DNA of 64,000 nucleotides from Actinomucor elegans (GCA_026027325.1 JAMSLZ010000006.1:2170001-2234000), one strand, 5' to 3'. Counted from the first letter of the stretch, positions 37,602 to 49,058 are shown. The notes: generated from the letters alone by a model not told the origin. Translations and numbers: made by a program.

Positions 37602-39019
37602 ATGACGCCAGACTATGAAGAAGACTATAGTCCTGTAAGACCTCTTTCTCATCGAGAATCTCTATTTGCTGTTGCCCATGACGCTTTACCTCCTCCTGTA
37701 CATTTCGAATCGCTTCGAATCTCGGAAGATCAACTAAAGACATGCTCAAATAAGAAAGTTCGCAAATTTTATGAAGTAATATATATGTATATTATATACA
37801 CAACGAACATTCTCTTATACTGTCTATAGCATCAAAATGATATGATCACACGGTTTGTTCAAGTAGACCGAGTGGTTGACGCGTTACAGAAAGGAGAAAC
37901 TCCTATTGCTGACTATGGAGCAATGGAGGATGAAGAGCGTGGCTTTGCAGGTAATCATGGTTGCACAGCGGCATTGAATAGCAGGGAAAACGACCCTCTT
38001 TTGTCAGCCAGTCGATCCAGCACGCCTGATTTTGAATCTACGAAATCTCCAATGTGGATTATTCATCTAGCAATCAACCTATCCTTTCTAGCCAACATCA
38101 CTCTATTTGTAACCAAAATCATCTTGGCCTTGGCTTCAGGATCCATGGCTCTATTGGCTTCTGCCTTTGAGAGCTTCTTGGACATTGTCAGTAATGCCAT
38201 CATATTCTTTACAGTGCGTATCATCCGTCAAAAGAATTATTATTCATACCCAGTAGGAAAGTCACGAATGGAGCCATTGGGTATCATTGTCTTTGCTGTC
38301 ATCATCACAACTTCGTTTTCTCAAGTTTTGATCACCTCTGTTGAAAAACTGACAAATGGAACTGCACCCGAAGAAATCGATTTGAGCACTATGTCCTTGG
38401 CAATTTTGGGTGTCAATGTGGTAGTCAAGGCTATTTTGTGGGCTTGGTGTGCTTCCATCAAGGGTAGTTCTAGCGTAGAAGCTCTTGCTTATGACCATGA
38501 AAATGATGTTGTGTTTACAATTGCAAGTACCTTGTTCCCTGTCGCTGGTAACTGGATGAAGTGGAATTGGCTGGATCCTGTAGGCGCCATTTTACTCTCC
38601 ATCTATATCATTTATGAATGGATGGGTGTCCTGCTTGGTATGTTATTGAAATCAAACACCACTTTTCAATTATATTCATAGGATTGTTTTCTATAGAAAA
38701 TGTGAGAAGATTGACTGGTCAAGCAGCCAGTGCTGATGATTTAAAACAATTGACCTATATGGCCTACAGATTCTCGAAAAAGATTGTCGCAGTAGACACA
38801 GTGCGTGGTTATTACTGTGGTGACCGTTTAATGGTTGAAGTAGATATTATCCTGCCTCCAGACTGTCCCCTTAGAGAGGCTCATGATATTGGCGAAGCTT
38901 TACAAGATGCATTGGAGCTGATGGAAAATGTCGAAAGAGCATTCGTGCACTTGGATTATAGTGCAGATCATGACATTGAACATAGAAGAGTCGTTGATCA
39001 AGTTGGGTTTAATCCTTAA
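37602..39019 (+). CDS. Cation diffusion facilitator (CDF) transporter
   Basis: Exons 37602-37775, 37830-38637 and 38697-39019 give 434 residues. The N-terminal KVRKFYEHQNDMITRFVQVD box is typical of the Mn/Fe-type CDF branch (plant MTP8-11, fungal homologues). Six hydrophobic segments follow from about residue 125: INLSFLANITLFVTKII, ALLASAFESFLDIVSNAIIF, a third after PVGKSRMEPLG, and others. TM2 has ESFLD where metal site A normally reads DxxxD; TM5 keeps HENDV. The cytosolic C-terminal domain carries VDTVRGYYCGDRLMVEVDI, the usual modulator fold. It should export divalent metal (Mn is likely, not proven) from the cytosol to an organelle. Two acceptors 15 nt apart (ending at 38681 and 38696) both keep frame; the second gives WMGVLLENVRRLTG, closer to the family. 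Confidence 0.9.
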
Positions 39020-39792
39020 TATATACATACATATATACTTAATAAATATACATATATCTATACCTCCTTAATTAACAGATCAAAGAGAACGTCTATTATT
39101 ATTTAAAACTAGTCTATGGATACAAACGTCATTGGTTCTCTGTAGTTTGCATGAAGTGCATATAATCTACCGTTGATCATGTATCTATTGTATCTGCGTG
39201 GTATTACATTCCAATGACATAGAGGTTTCTGTCGACTTTGAGAATCAATCATATTTAACCAGGATTGTTCGAGAGCCCCATAGAGCTTTGGCCCAGGTTA
39301 TTTGAAAAGAAGGAAGATTACAATGTGCTCTTAAAGCGAGGTATAGCCAATATAAGTTGTTCAACTAGTGATTATAGTGGATGTTGTGCTGCACATTGAG
39401 TATGCAAAACATTCTTTTTGTAGTTGTAGTCCGCCCCAGCCAATGAGAACGTTCCATTCAGTTGCAGAAGATCTAAATTTTCAACATTCAATCAAGTTGG
39501 CAATTGCATTACATTAATTGCAGTGCAATAAAATAAATGCTATTGTAAATGCAGTAGTTCATTCTGAGCATATCCTACTTATTAAATGCATCATTTGAAC
39601 AGGATCAGTCAAATTGTAGCGAACATTAACTGCTAAGCTACGAGATTCGCGATCTATAGCAAACAGCTCGAAACATTTAGTTACCGACTGCAATGCAGTC
39701 ACAACCGCCGTGACTTTTTTCCAGGTTTTTGTTTTTCTCGAGGAGGTTTTTTCTTTTTTTTCTGTCATACTTACTATCAAACAGCATAAAAA
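39020..39792. other. Spacer with one dispersed repeat copy
   Basis: No gene supported. A copy of the dispersed repeat lies at about 39556-39620. The right end is the NOP16 promoter, with a pyrimidine-rich run (about 39734-39762). Confidence 0.6.
39556..39620 (+). repeat. Dispersed repeat copy
   Basis: TTCATTCTGAGCATAT followed by AATGCATCATTTGAACAGGA and TCAGTCAA. Confidence 0.5.
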
Positions 39793-40564
39793 ATGGGTAC
39801 CGTTCGTCAAAAGAGAGCAGCCAGAAACACCAACAAAAACACTAGACGTACAGCTGATAGACATAGAAAAAGAATTACCATTCATGTAAGATCTTGGCTC
39901 CAGATCTACCGATAGATCTATGTCTTTTTTTTTTATATTTGTATTCGAGATCTAAACATATATTGTATAGGGCAATTCGATTATTAAAGCCAACTGGGAC
40001 AAAAAGTTGACATTAAGACAAAAGTAAGACACAAGCTGAAAAGAGAATCTTCATTGCTAATTCTATTTGTTGTATAGCTATGAAAAACTCGGTTTATTAA
40101 CCTCATTAAACGGCCAGACTGGTGGCAAAGAAAAGATGATGCCGGATAAGAAGATGGAAGCGACAGAAGATAGCGAACCTAAAGAGTTGAAAGAACTAAC
40201 AGATGCCGATATTGATGAGATCAAAAAGTCCTTGGGTCCTGGAGAAGGTTTGATCCAACGTGACGATGAAGGCAACGTGGTACGCATTATTATCGGTGAG
40301 GAAAGAACACACAACGATATTTTGGATGCTGAAGTTGCACCTGTCGAAGCAAAGACGGATGTTGTTCGCGCTCTTGAAGCACAAGCTGCAAATGCTCATA
40401 AAAACATTAAATATCAATCCGAATATGAGTTGGATTGGGTTCAAAAGTTAATCAACAAGCATGGCGATGACTACAAGGCAATGTTCTGGGATAAGGAGTT
40501 GAACATATACCAACAAACTGCAGCTCAATTAAAGAGAAAGTGTGAAAAACATCTTAAAAAATAG
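39793..40564 (+). CDS. NOP16: Ribosome biogenesis protein NOP16
   Basis: Three exons (39793-39885, 39971-40023, 40078-40564) encode 210 residues, the usual length. The N terminus MGTVRQKRAARNTNKNTRR followed by IIKANWDKKLTLRQNYEKLG is the NOP16 signature (NW-D-K-TL-QNY). The C terminus has EYELDWVQKLINKHGDDYKA and QQTAAQLKRKCEKHLKK, also conserved. NOP16 is a nucleolar component of early pre-60S particles. The short second exon (53 nt) carries most of the signature. Strongly basic N terminus, acidic centre (EATEDSEPKELKELTDAD). Confidence 0.96.
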
Positions 40565-41587
40565 ACTATATATTATAATAAACTATCTGTGCATTTCAAA
40601 CAACTGGAAGATTGGGATATGCCTTATATTCAAAGGCATTTCCACACTATTTTGCCAATTAGTGTGGATAAATGATTTACAAGGATTCAGATGATTCATG
40701 AATCATTACAATGTTGTTATGTGAAAGCGGCAATACTATACCAAATATTAGTGAAGTTAGTTTAGGGATATCGATCGGGAAGACGTTCTCATATTGCAGT
40801 TTTCTCAAACCCAGCAACTCCAATGATCGAATTAAGTGATTGAGCCCATGAAACCTGCAAAACTAACCAACTGAACTTGCCACCAGGAGAACGGGTTCTC
40901 ATCTAGATCAAAAAAGAGACAATAGCCTTCTATTCACTAGCTACTCCTATGCTTCTAATTAAGTTGCTAGTTGCTTCTTGAGTCGTCACTCACTTTCTAA
41001 TCTATTTTTAAGTTTAGTGGTATTTTGACACAAAGGAATATGCCGATTATCGTGAAAAGCCGGTCCTATTTTATCATTTACGGCAAAGGGGATATGCTAC
41101 GAAAATATTTCCTCTCATCATTGCTGCTTTCTTTTTTCGATATCTTGACCACGGTTTTTAACTGTAATTTCTTTTTTTCAAAGCGCAATTTTTAATACTT
41201 TAGTGTTTTTCATATTTCATCTTACAAGTCTATATATTTATAGGATATTTGGAACTTAAAAACAAGTATTTAAGAACTGCGTATAATTCAGATATAGCTC
41301 TTAGTTTTTAATCAATGCAGTAAATGTTTCACATTTACCTATTCAGAAGTAAAAGCTGTAAAAACTTTGCTAGTGTTTGTTGTAGTTATGGATACCCCTT
41401 AGTCATACTAAAACTCTTTCAAAGTATATGAGGCCGTATAATGAAATTTCATAATCGTTATAATATTTTTTTGCTCCTCCTCCAATCAGAAACTATAACA
41501 TTTTTTGCAAACACAGCTTAAAATGAGATGGTATAAATTGCTCGTCCTCCTCATTCTTCCGAATCGTTTTTCTCTTTAATCCTTACC
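40565..41587. other. Spacer with palindromes
   Basis: No gene seen. Contains an 8-bp-stem hairpin CCACACTA..TAGTGTGG (about 40642-40667) and a perfect 16-bp palindrome at 40691-40706. The right part is the promoter of the sulfhydryl oxidase gene, with a pyrimidine-rich run just before the ATG. Confidence 0.5.
40642..40706. repeat. Hairpin and 16-bp palindrome
   Basis: CCACACTA and TAGTGTGG form an 8-bp inverted repeat around a 10-nt loop. Twenty-four bases on is the self-complementary ATGATTCATGAATCAT. Both follow NOP16 closely. They might be a factor site, a transcription end signal or part of a degraded mobile element; none is proven. Confidence 0.5.
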
Positions 41588-42292
41588 ATGTTAAAGCGAC
41601 AGAACTTGTTCGCCGGCATTACTGTTGTGTCATTGTTATTAATATCTATTTTCTTTATATATACGAAACAAAATGCCACACCAGTAATCGATTCTATTGG
41701 TGATTCTCAATCAAATGTACTGAGCTCAGCAAACAAAGAACAAGAAAAGATTATAATGGGTGCCATGGGCAATCAAACCGAAAGGTATGAGAACATGTGT
41801 TGAATATGAGCTGATACTAAATTGTCATAGAGCTGAACTTGGTAGAGCCACTTGGAAGGTCAGTATATCGAAAAAATCAAGCTGAAGCCAGCAATGCAAA
41901 CTCAATAGCTATTTTTCTTTTACAGTTCCTTCATACAATGATGGCAAGATATCCCGAGAAGCCAGAACCAAAAGACCGCCAGTCTCTTCACGACTTTATG
42001 TACTTATTTTCAACATTATACCCTTGTGGAGAATGGTAAAAGAAACATGCATCTTTTTTTGATTAAAAACAGTTGGCCTGATGTTTTTTATATACCTAGT
42101 GCCACTCATTTTAACAAGTTGATTACGACGTATCCACCTCAAACTTCTTCACGTTTTGCAGCTTCTCAATGGCTCTGTACTATGCACAACAAAGTGAATG
42201 AACGACTAAAGAAGCCTATTTTCGACTGTAGTGACATTGATTCCAAATACCCTTGCGGTTGTGCTGACGAAGCAACAGAAGCCTCAGATTGA
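41588..42292 (+). CDS. ERV2: FAD-linked sulfhydryl oxidase, Erv2-like (ER)
   Basis: Four exons (41588-41784, 41831-41858, 41926-42035, 42100-42292) encode 175 residues. A signal-anchor helix lies near the N terminus (LFAGITVVSLLLISIFFIY). The catalytic disulfide is YPCGEC, split by an intron (TG|T), and FAD-binding features ELGRATWKFLHTM, FNKLITTYPP, SRFAASQWLCTMHNKVNERL are in the Erv/ALR order. The C-terminal CGC (KYPCGCADE) matches the shuttle cysteine pair of yeast Erv2. Together with the membrane anchor this favours the ER enzyme, which passes electrons from PDI to oxygen, over mitochondrial Erv1. The 28-nt exon 2 is very short. Confidence 0.92.
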
Positions 42293-42373
42293 TTTAATCT
42301 TATTTTCCGTGCATACATCCACCCTCTTTTTTTTTTCTTCTTTGCATACAATTACAACCAATAAAACTAATAC

Positions 42374-43182
42374 ATGAATAACAGCAATAGTAGTAATCCA
42401 TATTATAATGCCAACTCATTTTCGCATAAAAAACGAGGACATGCACCATTTGACGATGTTGAATTGTCGACGTCAGGCCTACCGAGAAAAAGGTTCATTT
42501 CAGAAGAAAGTGTAGCAAGAGATATGGCTGCCATGTCTCTAAATTCTTTCAATAGTAATCAAAGTAAGTAAAAAGTATGTAAACGGTTGACTATCACAGT
42601 CTTATTCTCGATCAATAGCACCACAGCAGCAGCAGCAACAGCACTATTATCTTGATCGAGGTACTTTTCCATCGTATTCCCCGCAGCCGCAAGAAACGTG
42701 TCACAATAGTAGTAACGTTGTGAGAGTAGATGATATCAATCAGTTTCTATCTGATGATGATGATAATCAAATAGATATTGACCCTCATAGGATATTCCGG
42801 GATGCGAATGGCAGGACGTTGGTCGAGAATTTCGACGGGCTTCCATTGGAATTGAAGCCAGGTGAAAGTAAGCCCAGAATACCCGATTTTGTCCTGGATA
42901 ATTCAGAGTAAGGCTTATTTCTTTCAACAGCTAGATAGGATGCTGAATCTATATTTTCTAGATTGACAGATCCAAGAGATCTATCTGCCTATCAATCTGT
43001 ACTCAAGTCCCTGTCGAGAGGGAATCGAACTACATATATAGAGGTTTGTTTTTTTTTTAAAAAAAAAAAAAGAAAAAAGAAAAAGCGTGATTTACAATCA
43101 CACACATACTGAACGCAATTATTATAAGGTTTTGAATCATCCTACAGTGAACCATGATCCTTCTTCTATGGATATTGATTGA
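42374..43182 (+). CDS. Unknown protein, disordered, acidic
   Basis: Four exons (42374-42562/3, 42619-42907, 42962-43043, 43129-43182) encode 204 residues in one frame. I recognise no domain. Visible features: a basic KKRGHAPF start, SGLPRKRFISEESVARDMAA containing a possible nuclear signal and a short helix ending MSL, a poly-Gln run (CAG/CAA repeat), an acidic SDDDDNQIDIDP, and a well-ordered-looking stretch VENFDGLPLELKPGESKPRI followed by SELTDPRDLSAYQSVLKSLS. The end HDPSSMDID is a neat terminal motif. It follows Erv2 by only 81 nt on the same strand. Precise splicing keeps the frame through all exons, which favours a real gene. Confidence 0.7.
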
Positions 43183-43747
43183 TATGATCTTTGTATTAAT
43201 AAAATCTTTAGTTCTTGATACAGAACTTTTTATCCTCGGATTAAAAAGGGCATGTAGATCGCGTCTTTTTCAAATTAATATAGACCGAGAGCTATCCTTG
43301 GATTCTAATAAGTACTTGCTAACTGTAGGTATCAGCTTAAGGGAACAGTGTGGTACATTTACTAAAGTAGATTACTATATCTGTTGCTCTTTTTTTTTTT
43401 TCGTTTCGAACTTATTGACACAGTAATATGTATGCTGAAAACGTTATCTTCTCAGTATCGCTGGATACAAAAAGTAATATCTAGCTAGTCGCACTGGTTT
43501 TTGTGGGACAAATTATTATACAGATCAAGCATTACTAATAAAAAATTGACTATTAGGATATCAATATAGTCACTGTAAAGCAATTCTTGCATTCTACATG
43601 CTCATTGTATGTATATGTTTTTATTTATCTTTATTTCATAAGCATATCATTCACGGTTCTTTTATCATTTTTAGTGTTTCTAGCGTTGAAATATGGAATA
43701 AGGCAGCTCATTTGATCCTTGAAGTCTATTTTTTTTTTATAAAATAG
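43183..43747. other. Convergent 3' spacer
   Basis: Between the unknown gene and the first mannosyltransferase, tail to tail. AT-rich. The small plus-strand ORF at 43154 is not conserved. No gene supported. Confidence 0.6.
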
Positions 43748-45220
43748 TTAGGTCAGATAGCATTCACAAAGATCAATGCAGGTTTCCTTACCGAGACTGC
43801 TTGCTGGATCACAACTGCAGCGACGGACAAGACTATCCTCAGCCGGACAATGCTCGTATATACTATGTTTGTAGCCTATATCGTTAAAAAAGTGAATTTC
43901 ATCCTTTTTGAGAAACAATGAAGCGAAAATTGAGTGAACTGGCGCGTCTCCCCATCTATTCAAAGTGCTTTCAGTTTACACGTCTATCACAATGGAAAGC
44001 ACGCTTTTTTTTACCTTTCATAAAAGAATCCTCCGCTACGATCAAGGAAGTTGAACATTGCCTGATAAGCTTCAGTATGCCATAAATCTAACCTAGCAAT
44101 CTCAAAGTTGGTCCAGAAATGGCAGCCATTATAAGATTCACCATCGTCGGCAGTGACAAAGTTGAAGATGGTTTCATCTACTCGATGAGGAAAGTAATTT
44201 TTTCCTTTTCTTACTGATAACGCTACAAACTTTTTTATCGTTTTCCAAAGTCCAGGCACTGTTCCAATATGCTCCACAAAAGAAATATTAAATGCTTAAG
44301 ATTTTGTGTTAGTGAAAAAAAAAAAAAAAAATCATATCTAGTCCATTTTTCATAAGTATCATTACCATATTTCTTCTTGTTTTGTTTCATATAAAGGAAG
44401 GGATCGTAGTCTAGCTTACAATAGTAGCGTACATCAGGCTCTACTCTCCAATAATATTCCAGATTGAGGCTCAAGACCAGTGGATGCCGCCAGAAGAATC
44501 CACTATATGCAGCATTCTCAAAATGGTTAGATGTAGTACTCAAACATACGATGTAAAAATTACCTCTGAAAGCGACACATATGTCTATAGCTCTCACTAG
44601 ACCCGTATGGCAAAACACTTTGTCTTTCACGTTCCTGAGCTGCATATGCTTGGTCAATCCAATCAGGATACCCCCACATGGATTCATTCACAAAACCATA
44701 GTGAGTCTTGCTTGAAGCAACATTGGTTGTATACTTGACGAATTCCTCTGTAAAAGGCTGTTCGTTTAGAAAGATCCACGGATAGTTGAATTTGTGATTG
44801 AATGTATCCTCTTCAAAAAAAAAAAAAAAAAATGAGAACCTACCATTCAAATATCTTTCTTATCGTTCGCTTACCAATATCATGCATGGACTGTAGCATA
44901 CTAGCTAGTTCTGAATTCCTCACTAATACAATAAAAGCAGCAGCTTGACGCTCGGTTGTATTAGTGGCTGGTGGTAAAGCAACTCTTTCTTTGAATGGAA
45001 ATCCTTCTGGTTCTATGGTGTACGAATCAGGTTGATCCGTGACATGCGGGTTAAACCGAGTTATATCTTCCTCAACGTGATTAAACGTATCTGAAAGCTT
45101 TGGAGATGAATTTGATAGGGGTATGCTGGTATTGCGTCTAATGACATAGAATAGAGCGCCTATAATATATGCTCCTACTGCAAGCTGGAAAAGAAAGCAA
45201 GAATACCTACGTATTCCCAT
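43748..45220 (-). CDS. GT15 alpha-1,2-mannosyltransferase (KRE2/KTR/MNT1 family), copy 1
   Basis: Five exons (44875-45220, 44564-44810, 44366-44502, 44015-44294, 43748-43955) encode 405 residues. It is a type II Golgi protein: short cytosolic tail, signal anchor [19 protein letters not shown], stem with N-glycosylation sites, then the catalytic domain. Family motifs are [70 protein letters not shown] (containing the Glu proposed as nucleophile in Kre2/Mnt1), the DYDPF metal-site segment, [13 protein letters not shown] and RWGDAPVHS. It adds alpha-1,2-mannose to O- and N-glycans. The C terminus is short and lacks the last intron seen in copies 2 and 3; instead the donor-like GGTAAGG is read through to [15 protein letters not shown]. 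Confidence 0.93.
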
Positions 45221-45513
45221 TGTTTAAAATACAAAAGAAACCAGATTAACTTGCCATGTAAAAGCCAAAGATCGTAAATATACAGTCAAGCATTTTTATT
45301 AGGTTTAATATATCTCAATTAGTCTATATTAATGTGTATATTTTATCGTCTATGAATCCTCTGCATCCGCACTGTACAGATCAATCTTTGGTTTACATTC
45401 CCTACAAAAGGCACATGCAAGCCATACATAAACACACAAACCAAAGGCCAAACCCTTTTTCTTTTTGTCTTCGTTTCGTGTTACTATATCCAGTTTTTAG
45501 CTTACGTTAAACC
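45221..45513. promoter_or_regulatory. Shared divergent promoter of two GT15 genes
   Basis: 293 bp separate the divergent start codons of copies 1 and 2. It contains AT-rich stretches and pyrimidine-rich runs near the plus-strand gene. Co-regulation is possible but not shown. Confidence 0.5.
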
Positions 45514-46341
45514 ATGGTTCATCTGCAGGACAATCCGTTTAGCTCGGAGCCCCATTCGCCCTCTAGTAAAGCGCTATCTTATAAGCATCGCCGTTTCTGG
45601 AAGTATGCTATACGCGTCACTTTGATCTCCTCTCTATTATTCATTTGTTTCTTAATCGGCCGAGGTGTAAAATGGCAATCATTATCAGAAAACTACGGAT
45701 TTAATACAAAAGATGTGGACTTTATTCGCTATTTCTGCAGCAGCCAGTCCCAGTCTTTCCTTCAACAAGACTTGGCGCCACTGCAGTCTGATGAGCTGGA
45801 GCATCAAAAGGTTTTGCATTTGATTGAATCGAATAGTTCACCACCCGATGAAAACATTCCAAGCAGCGTCTGGGATAATTTGCCAGTCAAAGGTGCTTAT
45901 TACATGATTGTTAGAAACGAAAAACTGGGTGAAGCAAGAGGTGTCATTGAAAGCATGGAGAGATACATGGCCAATGGCACACGGTACCCCTTGGTGATCT
46001 TAAACAATCAATACTTTACAGAAGATTTTAAAAAATATGTCAGAAAAGTGGCGACTGCTCCAGTATTCTTTGGTAAAATTGATGCAGAAGCTTGGGAGTA
46101 CCCTCACTGGATTAATGTGCCTCTTGCTGAGCAAATGCAAAAGGATCAAGAAGCAAGCAACGTCTATAAAGGCGGTAGTCTTTCATACCACCAATTGCTG
46201 CGATACCAATCAGGGTTCTTTTTCCATCATCCTTTGCTTAGGGACGTAGAGTATGCTTGGCGTTTAGAGCCTGGGGCAGACTATAGCTGTAGAATGGACG
46301 AAGATATGTTTTTATTTATGAAAGAGCAAAACAAAAAACTA

Positions 46342-46384
<43 letters not shown>

Positions 46385-47096
46385 TCAATCCATTGGCAGC
46401 TTCAATTTTGGCCAACACATTTCCTAGGTTTTGTACTTACCATGAGAGAATCGGCTCTGACGATACCTACATTATGGATGCGAGTAAATGAATTTAGAGA
46501 GTTACATCCAGAGTACATTCGGCCTCCAAACGAAACAATCTACCCTTGGATTGTACGTAGAGACTCTGACGAATACAATCTTTGTCATTTCTGGACCAAT
46601 TTTCAAATAGCGGACCTTTCCTTCTTTCGGTCTCAAGAATATCAGAAGTATTTTGAATATTTGGATCACACTGGAAACTTCTTTTATGAACGGTAGGATT
46701 GAACTAGTGCTTCGAAATTTCTATGATTCTAACATTATCCATAGCTGGGGTGATGCCCCCGTTCAAACCATTGCAGCGGCATTATTCTTGAAAAGAGAAG
46801 ATATTCATTTTTTCAATAATATCGGTTATACACACTCTATTGCAACGCATTGTCCATATGATGAAGAACTTTTAAGACAATGTAGCTGCGATGTCACCCA
46901 GAATTACGGTAGATAGACTTGTTATGGCATTTCTGCATACGTATTAATGTCTCCTTATATATACTTTTGCATAAACATAGACCTGTACCGAGATAGCTGC
47001 ACCAAGGATTTGCTCAGGCTTATACGCTTTGAATCGCTAATTGAAATGAAAAGATTCCTCAAGAAAACCAACATAAAGATCCCCTCCTCATTATAG
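45514..47096 (+). CDS. GT15 alpha-1,2-mannosyltransferase, copy 2 (divergent)
   Basis: Four exons (45514-46342, 46428-46692, 46745-46908, 46981-47096) encode 457 residues. Signal anchor: VTLISSLLFICFLIGRGV. Motifs are changed from the other copies: GAYYMIVRNEKL, YPLVILNNQYFTEDFKKY, WEYPHWINVPLAEQM and GSLSYHQLLRYQSGFFFHHP; YAWRLEPGADYSC keeps the key Glu but MDEDMF replaces the usual DYDPF. YNLCHFWTNFQIA and RWGDAPVQT are kept. It belongs to a diverged sub-branch and may use another acceptor or have lost activity. Intron 1 starts with GT followed by 38 A's. The last intron uses a weak GTAGAT donor; the C-terminal tail after it is basic (EMKRFLKKTNIKIP). Confidence 0.9.
46345..46382 (+). repeat. 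Poly-A tract, 38 nt
   Basis: Uninterrupted A run that begins two bases after the exon 1 end of GT15 copy 2, occupying the donor region (GTAAAA...). Confidence 0.9.
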
Positions 47097-47380
47097 TCAA
47101 TGCATTATTAAGATAGGCTTTTCTACCTTTGAGCCATTCTTTGTTATTGTTTTGTATAGCGCATGTTTATTAAATACAAAGTTTAATATATACGCATTTA
47201 AAGAACCTCTTGGAATAATAAAGCACATTCCTTTGATAAGTCACTGTCTATGTTTCTGTGTTTTCTGTCATCCCCCCCCCCCTTTTAAAAGGAATGAAGG
47301 TGTGGGAAGTCATTCTTGATGTGCATCTTTCTTATTTCTTGGTTATTGCAAAGTTCTTTCTTTCCTTGTTCAACAAGAAA
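47097..47380. other. Spacer between GT15 copies 2 and 3
   Basis: Copy 2's 3' flank with AATAATAAAG (about 47216) and copy 3's promoter. It holds a C-run (47273-47282). An in-frame upstream Met at 47258 is not favoured over 47381. Confidence 0.6.
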
Positions 47381-49058
47381 ATGTCCCTCCATTCTAGACA
47401 GCTGTGCTCATCAAGGAGCGTCTTTCGCGTCACTTTGGCAAGCATAGTTGTATTAGTAGTGTTATTGATATATCGATCTTTGATTCCCAAGAATAATTAC
47501 TGTAACACTTCAACTGATTGCTACAACTTGATAAAAGAAAAGGCGCGACTATTTCGAGAATCCACAGCAAGCACCTTTGGAGAGTCATTCCAGTCAGGGC
47601 TATTACCAGACCAGCAGATCAAGGAACAGGATGAAACTCGCGCTACCACGTTCAAAGAATCTCAAGGAAAGAAAGTCGCGGGCATGCCTATGGATGGTGA
47701 ACCAAATGCCGCTGTGGCTGAAGCTAATGTTGATTTTGACCTTTTTGAACTTAGTGACGAAGAAATGTCTTCTCCAACGCCTACTGCAGAAGAGTTAGAG
47801 TACCAGAAGCTGACTGACGCGTCTTTACCTCGTGTTAAAGGAGCCTTTGTGGTACTGGTTCGAAACAGCGAAGTATACGCGTTACGTTCATCCATGCGAT
47901 ATCTTGAAGACCGCTTTAATCATAAATACAACTACCCTTATATCTTTTTGAACGAGGAACCATTTACAGAGGAATTTAAGAACATGACGGGCATGATGAC
48001 CAATGCTGAGGTAACATACGGTCTTGTTCCAAAAGAGCATTGGAGTTATCCCGACTGGATTGATCAAGAATACGCTGCGCAATGTAGACAAGATTTGGCT
48101 GACCGAGATATCGTCTATGGCGGAAGTGAAAGCTATAGACATATGTGCCGTTACCAATCAGGTTTCTTCATGCTACATCCTCTATTAGACGATTATGATT
48201 ACTATTGGTAAGTGTATGTATACAAACAAACCTAATCAAACCTTACCCATTGCTATTTCATTTAGGCGTGTAGAGCCTGGGGTCAAGTTCTCATGTGATA
48301 TGGATTATGATCCGTTTAGATTGATGCAAGAAAGAGATTTGAAATATGGATTTACAATCGCGTTAAGAGAATATGAAGAGACGATCCCCACCTTATGGAA
48401 GACAACCCTCGAGTTTGCCAAAAGCCATCCTCAATATATCTATCCCCGTACAAGACCTGATAGCTTACTAAACTTGGTGAGCGATGATAACGGATGGTCA
48501 TATAACCTTTGTCATTTCTGGAGTAATTTCGAGGTATATATATATAAAAAAAGAAGAAGAAAAACCTTAACTCTAAGCCTTTTGAGTTTTAGATTGCATC
48601 TGTCAAATACATGAGATCTGAGGGATATCAATCTTATTTCAAATATCTTGATAAAGCAGGTGGCTTCTTTTATGAAAGGTAACCCCTACATGTTATACTC
48701 AATTTTAGCTAACACTTCAGAATACAGATGGGGAGACGCGCCAGTACACTCTATTGCTGTTGCTATCATGTTGAAAAGAAGTGATGTACATTGGTTCTAT
48801 GATATTGGATACAAGCATGATAACTTTGAGCACTGCCCGACAGAACAGAAATGGTTATCTGATAGTAAATGTTATTGTGACCCTTCATCTTCATTTGGTA
48901 AGTATAGTTAGTGTTGGTATGCGTATTGCTTCATTCATACTTTGTGCTTGTTAGATTTTTTTGCTGGTTCCTGTACATCTCTATACCTGAATGTGATGAA
49001 TAAGACTGCTTCTGACTTTATCGTGACTCGACCTGACCCAGAAGATTTGCCATTATAA
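47381..49058 (+). CDS. GT15 alpha-1,2-mannosyltransferase, copy 3
   Basis: Five exons (47381-48207, 48266-48533, 48593-48678, 48728-48897, 48955-49058) encode 484 residues. The start MSLHSRQLCSSRS leaves a short basic tail before the signal anchor (VTLASIVVLVVLLIYRSLI); a long acidic stem follows. Catalytic motifs match copy 1 closely: [94 protein letters not shown] and HCPTEQKW. The C terminus is DFFAGSCTSLYLNV. Intron positions differ from the other copies: one splits YYW|RVEP and another NFE|IA; the RW and FG|D positions are shared. An extra upstream ATG (47258) would add a non-conserved hydrophobic stretch. Confidence 0.93.
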
